Source: Gammaproteobacteria bacterium
GTDB taxonomy: Bacteria; Pseudomonadota; Gammaproteobacteria; Steroidobacterales; Steroidobacteraceae
Direction of reading: 5' to 3'
Length of the DNA stretch: 64,000 nt
Assembly: GCA_005878095.1 (NCBI GenBank)
Contig: VBNH01000048.1
Span: 1 to 64,000 of the forward strand
Made by a program: the position numbers and the translations under genes. Within the stretch, counting starts at the first letter, position 1. Every line of letters starts with the position of its first letter. Below, piece by piece: positions 42,575 to 52,077 of the stretch. The notes under the pieces are model-generated. The model was given only the letters and a program-made list of their open reading frames with translations, had not been told where the DNA came from and did not search any database.

Positions 42575-43624
42575 TCAGGCAGCGGTGTGCAGGGGGCACA
42601 TTCCCGCCGCTTCGATCTCGACCAGCAGATCCTGGCGGCAAATGTCCGCCTGCAGGTAGATGACCCTGGCGCCGGCGCCGAGCGCGGCAGCGAGTTCCGC
42701 CTTGATGACGGGCAGGTCCGCCGGCCGGCGCACGTACACCTTGCAGGCAAGCGCACCGAGCTCGAAGCGCGCGCCGTGCGCCACGCGGTTGGCTTCCGCG
42801 AGCAGCGCCTCGATGTTGGCGAGGGTCTCGCGCGTCTGGGCGACGGTGTCGCCGACGTGCAGCGAAGTGTGACCGACGATACTCGCGGTGCCGGAGATGA
42901 ACAGAGCCAGCCCGCCGCTCTGGCGCAGCAGCGTCGCGCGCGAGAACAGCGGGCTATGACTGCCGTACTGCCGCGGGTAGTGATAGGCGCTCACCTGGCG
43001 GGGATTCTCGAGGAAAGTGGGCGCGGTGCGAGCAGCCAGGAAGTACACCACCAGGGGACTGTCGCTGGCGGCGCCGAGCGCGGAGGCCGCCGGCACGTTG
43101 CCGGTGAGCGCGCGGCCGCACTCGCGCAGCACCTGCTGGCGCGCGCTGTTGAACTGCCGGTAGCGCTCGGTGCCGTGGGAATCGCGGTTGATGTCCGGCA
43201 GGTAGTTCCACACGCGCAGCAGGTGCGGGTAGCGCTCCGCATCCAGGGTCGCACACATCTGCCGATAGGCCTGCGTCGTGGCTTCGTGCAGGGCGCTGTG
43301 CTGCGGGGCGCCGGCCGCCGGCGCGGGGCATTCGGTCGCTTCGGTGAGGGCGATGCAGCCAAACAGCATGTCGGCGGTGCTGCGGAAGCGCACCCGCTCG
43401 CGCCGGCCGGAGGTGGCCGGCGTGTCGCAGCGCCACACTTCGCAGACATGTCCCGTGCCCGGCAGCACCGGGGTGCTGACCTGCGCGACGGGGATTTCCG
43501 CCGCCGCGGACGGCGAGTCCGCGGCGCCGTTGAAAGTGGCGACACCCAGCACGTCGCCCCACCGTGCCGTCCGGTACTCGGCCGGTGAGACGTAGTCCAG
43601 ATGCAGGCCCGGTGACGCGCGCAT
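42575..43624 (-). CDS. chorismatase of the XanB2/Hyg5/FkbO family
   Basis: This protein of about 350 residues matches chorismate lyases that yield hydroxybenzoate or dihydroxycyclohexadiene products. Diagnostic segments are YHYPRQYGSHSPLFSRA, FISGTASIVGHTSLH and CKVYVRRPADLP, in the order seen in XanB2 and Hyg5. In Xanthomonas, XanB2 makes 3- and 4-hydroxybenzoate, the latter for xanthomonadin and ubiquinone. Here it should supply the aromatic starter of the polyene, in place of the tyrosine ammonia-lyase-type route of some other clusters. The start may be the ATG used here or a GTG nine bases earlier. Confidence 0.87.
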   Translation of the reverse strand: MRASPGLHLDYVSPAEYRTARWGDVLGVATFNGAADSPSAAAEIPVAQVSTPVLPGTGHVCEVWRCDTPATSGRRERVRFRSTADMLFGCIALTEATECPAPAAGAPQHSALHEATTQAYRQMCATLDAERYPHLLRVWNYLPDINRDSHGTERYRQFNSARQQVLRECGRALTGNVPAASALGAASDSPLVVYFLAARTAPTFLENPRQVSAYHYPRQYGSHSPLFSRATLLRQSGGLALFISGTASIVGHTSLHVGDTVAQTRETLANIEALLAEANRVAHGARFELGALACKVYVRRPADLPVIKAELAAALGAGARVIYLQADICRQDLLVEIEAAGMCPLHTAA

Positions 43625-43644
43625 CGGCCGCACGATCGAAGCGC

Positions 43645-43986
43645 TTAGTTCTTCGGCTGCGGCTCGTCGGACTTGCGCGTCACGGTCGTCTTGACCTTCT
43701 CGGCGCTGTCCTTGACCGTCCTGCCGACGGCCTTGGCGCTGTGCCCGACCGCGTGACCGGCCTTCTTCGAGTCAGCGCGGATCGTGTCCCGGGCCTTGCG
43801 GCTGCTCTCGGCAACCGAGTGTCCGACGGTGCGGGCGCTGTGCGCCACGGCGTGCCCGACCGTCTTGGCGTCTTCCTTGACGACCGTCTTGGTGTCGGAG
43901 CCGGGCGCGCCCTGGGCGTGCGTCGCCCCCGCCCAGGCCAGTGCGAGTGTGGCGGCCATGACCGCCTGGAGGAAGTTTGCTTTCAT
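43645..43986 (-). CDS. small exported LEA-like repeat protein
   Basis: This 113-residue protein has a signal peptide (residues 1 to about 24) and then seven contiguous 11-residue repeats (residues 30-106), for example KTVGHAVAHSA, RTVGHSVAESS, KKAGHAVGHSA and KAVGRTVKDSA. The pattern of basic, small and hydrophobic positions resembles the 11-mer repeats of group 3 LEA proteins and predicts an amphipathic helix. No catalytic motif is seen. It lies 20 bases above the chorismatase gene and may head the aryl polyene operon. A role in protecting or binding the envelope is inference. Confidence 0.75.
   Translation of the reverse strand: MKANFLQAVMAATLALAWAGATHAQGAPGSDTKTVVKEDAKTVGHAVAHSARTVGHSVAESSRKARDTIRADSKKAGHAVGHSAKAVGRTVKDSAEKVKTTVTRKSDEPQPKN
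43669..43899 (-). repeat. seven 33-base coding repeats (11-residue units)
   Basis: Seven in-register 11-residue units are encoded here: SDTKTVVKEDA, KTVGHAVAHSA, RTVGHSVAESS, RKARDTIRADS, KKAGHAVGHSA, KAVGRTVKDSA and EKVKTTVTRKS. Every unit is exactly 33 bases with no insertion, so the period is under selection or recently duplicated. Confidence 0.8.
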
Positions 43987-44111
43987 GACAAAGTATCGTA
44001 CGACAGTCGCACGGTGTTTTGCACGGCGCGGCTCATCACGAGCGTGCAGCGCCCGCCGGCGCCCGGGTAAAGCGGTGCCAATCGTCACCTCCTTCGGGCA
44101 CACTTCCCCGG

Positions 44112-45839
44112 ATGCGCATCGAGCGGCTGCCGATCTCGGTTCTGCGAACCCGCTACGTGCCCGGCGGCTGGGATCTGCTCGCCTTCGTGCTGGTGTTCGC
44201 CTTCTTCGTGTATGTCGCGCAGGCGGCGCACGGACTGGCCGGCTCGCTCGCGCGACTTGAGGCGACGCCGATCTCGCTGGCGCCCGCGGCGCTCGTCGGC
44301 TACGCCGCGCGCACCGCGCTGCGCATGCTGATCGCGATGCTGGCGTCGCTCCTGTTCACCTTCACCTACGCGACGCTCGCCGCCAAGAGCCGGCGGGCGG
44401 AAGTGATCCTGGTGCCGCTGCTGGACTTCCTGCAGTCGGTGCCGATCCTGGGCTTCTCCATCACCATCCTGTTCTTCCTGCAGCTCACGCCCGGGCGCGT
44501 GGCGGGCGCGGAAATGGCCGCCGTCTTCCTGATCTTCACCAGCCAGGCGTGGAACATGGCGTTCAGCTTCTATCACTCGCTGCGCAGCATTCCGGACGAG
44601 CTGGTGGAGGTGGCGCGCAATTTCCAGTTGAGTCCCTGGATGCGCTTCTGGCGCCTGGAAGTGCCCTTCGGCATGCCGGCGCTCATCTGGAACATGATGA
44701 TGTCCATGTCCGGCGGCTGGTTCTTCGTCGTGGCCTCCGAGGCCATCAGCGTCGGCCACACCACGGTGACCCTGCCGGGCGTCGGCTCCTACATCGCGCG
44801 CGCCATCGAGCAGAAGAACCTCGCGGCCATCGGCTGGGCGATCGCTGCGATGTTCGTGGTCATTCTGATATTCGACCAGCTGCTGTTCCGTCCGCTGACC
44901 GCGAGTGCCGACTGGTTTCGCCTCGAACAGGAGACCGGGCTCACGCCCAGCCACTCGTGGGCACTCACCATGATGCGCCGCTCGCGCGTTCTCGGCCTCG
45001 TCGGACGCGCGTTCGCCGCCATGCTGCGCGCCGGCATGAAGCCGCGCGCGCCGGCGGCGGCGGGCCAGGCACGTCGTGTCAGCCCCTGGAATGCGCGCTG
45101 GGTCGACTGCGCCTGGTACGCGCTGCTCGGGCTCATCGGGCTGGCGGCGCTGTGGAAGACTACGCGCTTCGTTCTCGGGGAGGTGCACGCGGCCGAGATC
45201 GGCCGGGTCATCCTGCTCGGGTTCCTCACGCTGCTGCGCGTGGCGGTGCTGATCGCGCTCGCCAGCCTCGTCTGGGTGCCGATCGGGGTGTGGGTCGGGC
45301 TGCGCCCGCGCGTCGTCAGCATCGTGCAGCCGATCGCGCAGTTCCTGGCCGCCTTCCCGGCGAACCTGCTGTTTCCCATCGTGGTGTCCGGCATCGTGCT
45401 GCTGCGGTTGAACCCGGACATCTGGCTGAGCCCGCTCATGATCCTGGGCACTCAGTGGTACATTCTCTTCAACGTGATCGTCGGCGCCTCGGCGCTTTCC
45501 CCGGACCTGCGCTACGCCGGGGAGAATCTCGGGGTGCGCGGCTGGCTGTGGTGGCGCCGGGTCGGCCTGCCGGCGGTGTTCCCGTTCTACGTGACCGGCG
45601 CGATCACCGCCTCGGGCGGCTCCTGGAATGCGAGCATCGTCGCGGAAGTGGTCAGCTGGGGCAAGGAGAAGCTCACGGCGCACGGGCTCGGCGCCTATAT
45701 CGCGGAGGCCATCAACGCGGCGGATTTTCGGCGCACCGTGCTCGGCATCGTGGTGTTGAGCCTGTTCGTCGTCACGCTGAACCGGCTGTTCTGGCGGCCG
45801 CTGTATGCGCGCGCCGAGCGCAAGTTCCGCATCAGCTAA
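44112..45839 (+). CDS. ABC transporter permease, two fused NitT/TauT-type domains
   Basis: This 575-residue protein contains two BPD permease domains in one chain (about residues 60-280 and 345-570), each with five to six membrane segments and an EAA-type loop (LVEVARNFQLSPWMRFWRLEVP; LRYAGENLGVRGWLWWRRVGLP). Such permeases import small anions (nitrate, sulfonates, bicarbonate) with a matching ATPase. The ATG lies after the upstream frame and has no clear ribosome-binding site. The ATPase gene follows 25 bases later. No periplasmic binding protein gene is adjacent, so the substrate is unknown. Confidence 0.87.
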   Translation: MRIERLPISVLRTRYVPGGWDLLAFVLVFAFFVYVAQAAHGLAGSLARLEATPISLAPAALVGYAARTALRMLIAMLASLLFTFTYATLAAKSRRAEVILVPLLDFLQSVPILGFSITILFFLQLTPGRVAGAEMAAVFLIFTSQAWNMAFSFYHSLRSIPDELVEVARNFQLSPWMRFWRLEVPFGMPALIWNMMMSMSGGWFFVVASEAISVGHTTVTLPGVGSYIARAIEQKNLAAIGWAIAAMFVVILIFDQLLFRPLTASADWFRLEQETGLTPSHSWALTMMRRSRVLGLVGRAFAAMLRAGMKPRAPAAAGQARRVSPWNARWVDCAWYALLGLIGLAALWKTTRFVLGEVHAAEIGRVILLGFLTLLRVAVLIALASLVWVPIGVWVGLRPRVVSIVQPIAQFLAAFPANLLFPIVVSGIVLLRLNPDIWLSPLMILGTQWYILFNVIVGASALSPDLRYAGENLGVRGWLWWRRVGLPAVFPFYVTGAITASGGSWNASIVAEVVSWGKEKLTAHGLGAYIAEAINAADFRRTVLGIVVLSLFVVTLNRLFWRPLYARAERKFRIS

Positions 45840-45864
45840 AGGGTCTTCAGGTGAGGAGGACACC

Positions 45865-47190
45865 GTGAACGTCACCGCCCCGGCGCTGAATCTCGCGCCA
45901 CTGCTCGACGTGCAGGGCTGCTGCAAGTCCTTCCGCAAGCCCGACGGGGACGAACTCGTTGTGCTCGAGAACGTCAGTCTCACGCTGCGGCCGGGAGAGA
46001 TCGTGGGGCTCTTGGGGCGCTCCGGTTCCGGCAAATCGACGCTGCTGCGCGCGATCGCCGGACTCGAGGAGCCCTCCGCGGGCGTGGTGAATTATCTCGG
46101 CCATGCGGTGACCGGCCCGGCCGCGGGCATCGCCATGGTGTTCCAGAGCTTCGCGCTGTTCCCGTGGCTGACCGTGCTGGAGAACGTGCAGCTCGGCCTC
46201 GAGGCTCTCGGCATGCCGGAGCCGGAGATGCGCCGGCGCTCGCTGCAGGCGATCGACCTCATAGGCCTCGACGGCTTCGAGTCCGCCTATCCGCGCGAGC
46301 TGTCCGGCGGCATGCGCCAGCGGGTGGGCTTCGCGCGCGCGCTGGTGGTGCATCCCAACATCCTGCTCATGGACGAACCGTTTTCCGCTCTCGATGTGCT
46401 GACCGCCGAAACGCTGCGCAACGACTTTCTCAACCTGTGGGGCGAGGGACAGCTGCCGATCAGGTCGGTGCTGCTGGTGACGCACAACATCGAGGAGGCG
46501 GTGGAGATGTGCGACCGGCTGCTGATCTTCTCCACCAAGCCGGGCCGCGTGGTGGGCGAGATTGCCGTCGATCTGCCCCAGCCGCGCCATGCGCTCGACC
46601 CGCGCTTTCGCGCGCTCGTCGACCGGGTGTACGTGGAGATGACGGCCAAACCGCGCGGTGAACGCGTGGGTCCGAGGACCGAGCGCTTTCCCGGCACCGG
46701 CATCGGCACCACCCTGACGCACGTGTCCTCCAACGTTCTGGCGGGCCTCATGGAGGCGGTGAGCGAGGCGCCGTACGACGGACGGGCGGATCTGCCGGCG
46801 ATCGCCCAGGCGCAGCGCTTGGAGGTCGACGACCTGTTCCCGGCGGCGGAGGCGCTGCAGCTGCTGCGCCTGGCGGAAGTCGAGGGCGGCGATATCCGCC
46901 TCACGGAGGCCGGGCTGCAGTTCGCCCGCGCCGACACCGACGATCGCAAGAAGCTCTTCGCCCGCCACCTCGTTACCTACGTGCCGCTCGCCGCGCACGT
47001 GCGCCGGGTGCTGGACGAGCGCGCCAGTCACTCGGCGCCCAAGAGCCGCTTCTTCGATGAGCTCGAGGACTACATGGCGGAGGAGGCGGCCGAGCAGACC
47101 CTGCGCACCATCATCAGCTGGGGCCGCTACGGGGAAGTCTTCGCCTACGACGACCACCGCCAGGCATTCAGCCTGGAGAACCCGGCTTAA
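45865..47190 (+). CDS. ABC transporter ATPase with C-terminal AAA-associated domain
   Basis: This 441-residue protein has a NitT/TauT-type ATPase domain with Walker A GRSGSGKST (about 51-59), signature LSGGMRQR, Walker B ILLMDEP and switch His in LVTHN. Residues about 300-435 form an AAA-associated (winged-helix-like) extension found on some importers with fused permeases. The GTG start has GAGGAGG seven bases upstream. It works with the permease just upstream. Confidence 0.88.
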   Translation: MNVTAPALNLAPLLDVQGCCKSFRKPDGDELVVLENVSLTLRPGEIVGLLGRSGSGKSTLLRAIAGLEEPSAGVVNYLGHAVTGPAAGIAMVFQSFALFPWLTVLENVQLGLEALGMPEPEMRRRSLQAIDLIGLDGFESAYPRELSGGMRQRVGFARALVVHPNILLMDEPFSALDVLTAETLRNDFLNLWGEGQLPIRSVLLVTHNIEEAVEMCDRLLIFSTKPGRVVGEIAVDLPQPRHALDPRFRALVDRVYVEMTAKPRGERVGPRTERFPGTGIGTTLTHVSSNVLAGLMEAVSEAPYDGRADLPAIAQAQRLEVDDLFPAAEALQLLRLAEVEGGDIRLTEAGLQFARADTDDRKKLFARHLVTYVPLAAHVRRVLDERASHSAPKSRFFDELEDYMAEEAAEQTLRTIISWGRYGEVFAYDDHRQAFSLENPA

Positions 47191-47241
47191 GCCAGGCTCT
47201 GCACAGATCCGGTACCGGTTCTACTGCGCAGTCCCTCGGCG

Positions 47242-48780
47242 CTACCGGGAGGGCAGGCTGTCCGCGCTCCAGCCCCCGCCCAGCGCCTTGAGCAGCCCCA
47301 CACTGGCGGCGAGCGAGCGGTTGGTGATGTCGCGCCAGGCGCGCTCCGCGCTCAGGGAAGCGTTCTGCGCGGACACCACGTTCAGATAATCCACCGTGCC
47401 CGCCTTGTACTGGTTCTGTGCGATCGTGAGCGTCTCGGCGGCCGCATCCGCGGCGGCGCGCTCCGCGACCGACTCCCTGGCGAGCACCGCGAGCGTCGCG
47501 AGATTGTCTTCCACGTCCTGAAAGGCGCTGAGCACCGTCTGCCGGTAAGTCGCCACGCTCTGATCGTAGCTCGCGATCGCGGCGCGCACCTGGTAGCGGC
47601 GCGCGCCGAAATCGACGAGCGCGCCGGCGAGATCCGGGCCGAGCGACCAGAAGCGATTCGGCGCCTCGATGAGCTTCGAGAAGCCCCCGCTCGCGTACCC
47701 CCCGGAGGCCCCGAGCGACAGGGTAGGGAACCATGCGGCCTGCGCCACGCCGATCTGGGCGTTGGCGGCTGCGGCGCGCCGTTCCGCCGCGGCGATGTCC
47801 GGGCGGCGCTCGAGGAGCTGCGAGGGAAGCGACAGCGGGATCGCGGGGATCGCGGGCGTCTGATCCTTGCGCGGAATCGCGAGCGAGGCCGGCGGCTGGC
47901 CGATCAGCACCGCGATCGCGTGCTCGAGAGTCGCGCGGGTGATCCCCAGGTCGAGCCACTGGGCGCGGGCAGCCTCGAGCTGGGTCTGCGCCTGCGTGAC
48001 GTCCGAGCGTTGCGCCACGCCCGCCTGGTAGCGGTTCTGCGTGACCTCGAGCGCCTTCTCGTAAGCGTCCAGCGAGCGCTCGAGCAGACCCACGTCGAGA
48101 TCGGTGACGCGCAGCTGAAAGTAGCTCTGCGCGAGGATCGCCTGCTCCGACAGCAGCATCGCGGCGAGATCTGCGGCGCTCGCCTGCGCCGACTCGCGGT
48201 TGGATTCGGCGAGGCGGCGGATGCGGCCCCAGACATCGAGCTCCCAGCTCGCCGCGAGGCTCAGGCGATCCTGGGTCTTGACGCCCGTGCCCGCCGCCGC
48301 GGCACTGGTGGGGGTGGTTCCGCCGCCGACCGTGAGGGCATTCTGGCTGCGCGTCGAGGAGACATCCGCGGTGATGGTGGGGAAGTAGCCCGAGCGCGCG
48401 CTGCCGAGCAGAGCGAGCGCCTGCTCATATCGGGCCGCGGCCAGGAGCACGTTCTGATTGGATAGCTGCACCTGGCGCTCGAGGGCATCCAGGTCAGGGT
48501 CGCCGTAGAGGTGCCACCAGTCGCCCCGCGGCGTGAGATCCTGCGGCTCGGCCGGCTTCCAGTCCGTGCCCTCCTTGTAAGCCGGCGGAACCTCGACGCT
48601 CGGACGATGGTAGACGGGCCCGACCGGGAGGTACTGGCAGCCGCCGGTGGCCCCGAGGGCGAGCAGCGGCAGTACGCCCCATGCAGCGCGCCTCAGCGCA
48701 GTGCGTCGGAGCAGGAGCCGCCATGCAGCGCGCCGCCGCACGCTGCACCGAGCGGGGAGCGGCGGGGTGGCGGGCCTCAC
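47242..48780 (-). CDS. outer membrane factor lipoprotein, NodT/TolC family
   Basis: This 512-residue protein has two outer membrane efflux (TolC) repeats, with [17 protein letters not shown] at the start and [21 protein letters not shown] in the middle as in RND outer membrane factors. A lipobox-like [10 protein letters not shown] near residue 48 suggests lipid anchoring. The signal is preceded by an unusually long Arg-rich stretch, but there is no internal start codon closer to the lipobox and the GTG overlaps the mdtC stop as GTGA. A 14-base direct repeat (48,679-48,692 and 48,721-48,734) lies in this stretch. It is the last gene of the efflux operon. Confidence 0.88.
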   Translation of the reverse strand: MRPATPPLPARCSVRRRAAWRLLLRRTALRRAAWGVLPLLALGATGGCQYLPVGPVYHRPSVEVPPAYKEGTDWKPAEPQDLTPRGDWWHLYGDPDLDALERQVQLSNQNVLLAAARYEQALALLGSARSGYFPTITADVSSTRSQNALTVGGGTTPTSAAAAGTGVKTQDRLSLAASWELDVWGRIRRLAESNRESAQASAADLAAMLLSEQAILAQSYFQLRVTDLDVGLLERSLDAYEKALEVTQNRYQAGVAQRSDVTQAQTQLEAARAQWLDLGITRATLEHAIAVLIGQPPASLAIPRKDQTPAIPAIPLSLPSQLLERRPDIAAAERRAAAANAQIGVAQAAWFPTLSLGASGGYASGGFSKLIEAPNRFWSLGPDLAGALVDFGARRYQVRAAIASYDQSVATYRQTVLSAFQDVEDNLATLAVLARESVAERAAADAAAETLTIAQNQYKAGTVDYLNVVSAQNASLSAERAWRDITNRSLAASVGLLKALGGGWSADSLPSR

Positions 48781-51700
48781 GCGGCCCCCTGCGGGGCGCC
48801 GTGGGCCCTGCCGGGCTCGCCCGCGCGGCGCTCACCGAGCGGGTCCGAGAAGCGCCGCAGGCGGGATTTCGCCCACAGCCTGAAGCGGTCGAGGTACAGG
48901 TACACCACCGGAGTCGTGTACAGAGTCAACAACTGGCTGAGGAGCAGGCCCCCCACGACCGCGATGCCGAGCGGGCGGCGCAGCTCCGCCCCCTCACCGA
49001 ACCCGATCGCAAGCGGCAGCGCACCGAACATCGCCGCCATGGTGGTCATGAGTATCGGCCGCAGCCGCAGCAGGCACGCCTGGTAGATGGCCTCGCGCGA
49101 GCTCAACTCCCGCTCGCGCTCGATCTGCAGGGCGAAGTCGATCATCATGATGGCGTTCTTCTTGACGATACCGATCAGCAGGATCACGCCGATGAGCGCG
49201 ATGATCGTGAAGTCGGTGCCGGTGGCGAGCAGCGCCAGGAGTGCCCCGACGCCCGCCGAGGGAAGCGTGGAGAGGATCGTCAAGGGGTGCACCAGGCTCT
49301 CGTAGAGTATCCCCAGCACCAGGTACACCGCGACCAGCGCCGAGACGATGAACAGCGGCTGATGGGAGAGCGCGGCCTGGAACGCCTTGGCGGTTCCCTG
49401 GAAGCTGCCGCGCACGGTGATGGGCGCCCCGAGCCGGGCGAAGCCGGCGTCGATGGCTCGCGTCGCCTGCGACAGCGACACACCGGGCCGCAGATTGAAG
49501 GAGACCGTCGAGGCCGCCGACAGCCCGTGATGATTGACGGCGAGCGGGGTCGAGGTCATCTCGTAGTGCGAGAAGTCGCTCAGGGGTACGCGCTGGCCCG
49601 CCGAGCCCGTGACCGGGCTGCCGGCGCCGCCTCCGGCTGTCGCGGCGATCGCACCCCCGCTGGAGGCCACAGCGCCGGCAGGCGCCGCGGCGCCCGGGGC
49701 GGCCCTCGCCCCCGCTGCACCCGTGCCGGCAGCTCCGCTCACCGCGCTGCGCGTCACGTACACCGAGCGCAGGATCTGCGGGCTCTGCCAGAACTCGGGG
49801 GCCGCCTCCATGACCACGTGGTACTGATTCAGCGGATGGTAGATGGTCGACACCTGGCGCTGGCCGAACAGGTCATTCAGCGTGGCGTCGATCCCGGACT
49901 GGTTCAGCCCGAGGCGCGCGACCGCGTCGTGGTCGATGACGAGGCTCGTCTGCAGTCCCTTGTCCTGGGCGTCGGTGTTGACGTCCGCCAGCTCGGGGAG
50001 ATCCGACATCATGCGCCGCACCCGCGGCTCCCAGGCACGCAGATCGGTGGTGGTGTCGGCCTGCACCGTGTACTGATACTGCGCGCCGGCGGAGCGGCCC
50101 CCGACGCGGATGTCCTGCACCGGCTGCAGGAACAGGTTGGCGCCCGGCTCGTGCCCGAGCTTGGCGCGCAGGCGCGCGATCACCGCATCCGCGCTTATCC
50201 CGCGCTGGGCGAGCGGCTTGAGCGAGATGAACATGCGGCCGCTGTTGCGCTGGCCGCCGCCGGTGAATCCCACCACCGTCGCGACCGCCGGATCGTGCAT
50301 CACGACGCCGACGAAGTAGCGCAGCTTCTCGCGCATCGCCTGGAAGGAGATCGCCTGATCGGCCTGGATCTGCCCCGTCATCAGCCCCGAATCCTGCTGC
50401 GGGAAGAAGCCCTTGGGCACCTGGATGTAGAGGTACACGTTGAGCGCCACGGTGAGCGCCAGGATCAGCATCACGGTGGGACCGTTGGCGAGCGCCCAGT
50501 GGAGCGAGCGGCGATAGCCGTCCTGCAGGGCGTTGAAGGCGCGCTCGCTCAGCCGGTAGAGCCGCCCGTGCGCTCGCGCGCAGTCGCGCTCCGCGGTGAG
50601 CCGCGAGCACATCATCGGGGTGGTGGTGAGGGACACCAGGAGCGACACCAGGATCGCGGCCGAGAGCGTGATCGCGAACTCCTGGAACAGCCGTCCGACC
50701 ACCCCGCCCATCAGGAGGATCGGGATGAACACCGCGATCAGCGACAGGCTCATCGACACCACCGTGAAGCCCACCTCGCGCGAGCCCTCGAGCGCCGCCG
50801 CGAGGCGCGGCATGCCCGCTTCCAGGTGGCGCGAGACGTTCTCCAGCACCACCACCGCGTCGTCGACCACGAAGCCGGTGGCGATGGTGAGCGCCATGAG
50901 CGAGAGGTTGTCGAGGCTGAACCCGGCCAGATACATGACCCCGAAGGTGCCGATGAGGGACACCGGCACCGCGACCAGGGGCAGCATCGCGGCGCGCGCA
51001 CTGCGCAGGAACATGAACACCGACAGCACCACCAGCGCCACCGAGATCACCAGCGCCCGCTCGACGTCGTGGAGCGACGCGCGGATGGTTGGCGTGCGGT
51101 CCATGTAGACATTGAGCGCGATGCTCGCCGGGATGGCCGCGCGCAGGTGCGGCAGGAGCGCGCGCACCCGATCGACCGTCTCGATGATGTTGGCGCCGGG
51201 CTCGCGGAACAGGATAAGCGTGACGGCCGGGTCGCCGTTGGCGAGTCCGTCGTTGCGCAGGTCCTGCACCGAGTCGCTCACCTGCGCGATGTCGCCGAGG
51301 CGCACCGCCGCACCGGCGTGATAGCCGACGATGAGCGGGATGTACTCGCCCGCGGTCATCGCCTGGTCGTTGGCGAGGATCTGCCAGCGCCGCTCGCCGT
51401 TCTCGAGCGCGCCCTTGGGACGGTTGGCGTTGGTGGTGGCGATCGCCACGCGCACCGCCTCGGGGTTGATGCCGTAGCCGTTCATCGCGGGGAGGTTGAG
51501 CTCCACGCGCACCGCCGGCAGTGAGCTGCCGCCGACCGTCACGTCGCCGATGCCCTGCAACTGCAGCAGTTTCTGGGCCAGCACGGTGGACGCCCAGTCG
51601 TACATCTGCCCGCGGGTGAGCGCCTTGGAGGTGAGCCCGAGGATCATGATGGGCGCGTCCGCGGGGTTCACCTTGTGGTAGGTGGGATTGCTCGGCAGCC

Positions 51701-52064
51701 CGCTCGGAAGCAACGCGCGCGCGGCGTTGATCGCCGCCTGCACGTCGCGCGCCGCACCGTCGATGTCGCGGCTGAGGTCGAACTGCAGCGTGATGTGCGT
51801 CGAGCCGAGCGCGCTCGAGGAGGTCATCTCGGTGACCGCGGCGATGCGCCCGAGCGAGCGCTCGAGCGGCGCCGCCACCGTCGCCGCCATGGTCTCGGGG
51901 CTGGCTCCGGGGAGTCCGGCGTTCACCGAGATAGTCGGAAAGTCCACCTGTGGGAGCGGCGCCACCGGCAGGTGGATGAAGGCCGCGACGCCGGCGAGCA
52001 CCACCCCGAGGGTGAGGAGGGTCGTCGCGACCGGACGCTCGATGAAGGGACGCGACAGGTTCAT
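48777..52064 (-). CDS. mdtC: RND multidrug efflux transporter, MdtC-like
   Basis: This 1095-residue inner-membrane proton antiporter has the two large periplasmic loops and twelve membrane segments of the HAE1 family; the proton-relay Asp pair is in [17 protein letters not shown]. The N-terminus [17 protein letters not shown] and position after mdtB identify the MdtC role in a heteromeric MdtB2C pump. An Ala/Gly-rich stretch of about 45 residues (near 49,590-49,745) is inserted after [14 protein letters not shown] in a periplasmic loop. The ATG lies 13 bases after the mdtB stop. Confidence 0.9.
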   Translation of the reverse strand: MNLSRPFIERPVATTLLTLGVVLAGVAAFIHLPVAPLPQVDFPTISVNAGLPGASPETMAATVAAPLERSLGRIAAVTEMTSSSALGSTHITLQFDLSRDIDGAARDVQAAINAARALLPSGLPSNPTYHKVNPADAPIMILGLTSKALTRGQMYDWASTVLAQKLLQLQGIGDVTVGGSSLPAVRVELNLPAMNGYGINPEAVRVAIATTNANRPKGALENGERRWQILANDQAMTAGEYIPLIVGYHAGAAVRLGDIAQVSDSVQDLRNDGLANGDPAVTLILFREPGANIIETVDRVRALLPHLRAAIPASIALNVYMDRTPTIRASLHDVERALVISVALVVLSVFMFLRSARAAMLPLVAVPVSLIGTFGVMYLAGFSLDNLSLMALTIATGFVVDDAVVVLENVSRHLEAGMPRLAAALEGSREVGFTVVSMSLSLIAVFIPILLMGGVVGRLFQEFAITLSAAILVSLLVSLTTTPMMCSRLTAERDCARAHGRLYRLSERAFNALQDGYRRSLHWALANGPTVMLILALTVALNVYLYIQVPKGFFPQQDSGLMTGQIQADQAISFQAMREKLRYFVGVVMHDPAVATVVGFTGGGQRNSGRMFISLKPLAQRGISADAVIARLRAKLGHEPGANLFLQPVQDIRVGGRSAGAQYQYTVQADTTTDLRAWEPRVRRMMSDLPELADVNTDAQDKGLQTSLVIDHDAVARLGLNQSGIDATLNDLFGQRQVSTIYHPLNQYHVVMEAAPEFWQSPQILRSVYVTRSAVSGAAGTGAAGARAAPGAAAPAGAVASSGGAIAATAGGGAGSPVTGSAGQRVPLSDFSHYEMTSTPLAVNHHGLSAASTVSFNLRPGVSLSQATRAIDAGFARLGAPITVRGSFQGTAKAFQAALSHQPLFIVSALVAVYLVLGILYESLVHPLTILSTLPSAGVGALLALLATGTDFTIIALIGVILLIGIVKKNAIMMIDFALQIERERELSSREAIYQACLLRLRPILMTTMAAMFGALPLAIGFGEGAELRRPLGIAVVGGLLLSQLLTLYTTPVVYLYLDRFRLWAKSRLRRFSDPLGERRAGEPGRAHGAPQGAA

Positions 52065-52077
52065 GGGCGCAGCGCGC

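Noticed and set aside
44085-46034. A 649-codon open frame antisense to the ABC permease
   Set aside because: It is a shadow of the permease; the product is Arg/His/Glu-rich and has no plausible fold.
47170-47218. Short inverted repeat AGCCTGG/CCAGGCT and the palindrome CCGGTACCGG near the ABC ATPase stop as a terminator
   Set aside because: There is no T-tract and part of the stem is coding, so support is too weak.
48661-48780. A possible frameshifted or mobile-element remnant suggested by a 14-base repeat at the start of the outer membrane factor gene
   Set aside because: The frame is continuous and the GTGA overlap gives a normal start; the repeat is short and shows no element ends.
48681-51524. 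A 947-codon open frame antisense to mdtC and the outer membrane factor
   Set aside because: It is a mirror of the GC-rich codon pattern of the true genes; its product is low in hydrophobic structure and full of His, Arg and Asp, with no domain.
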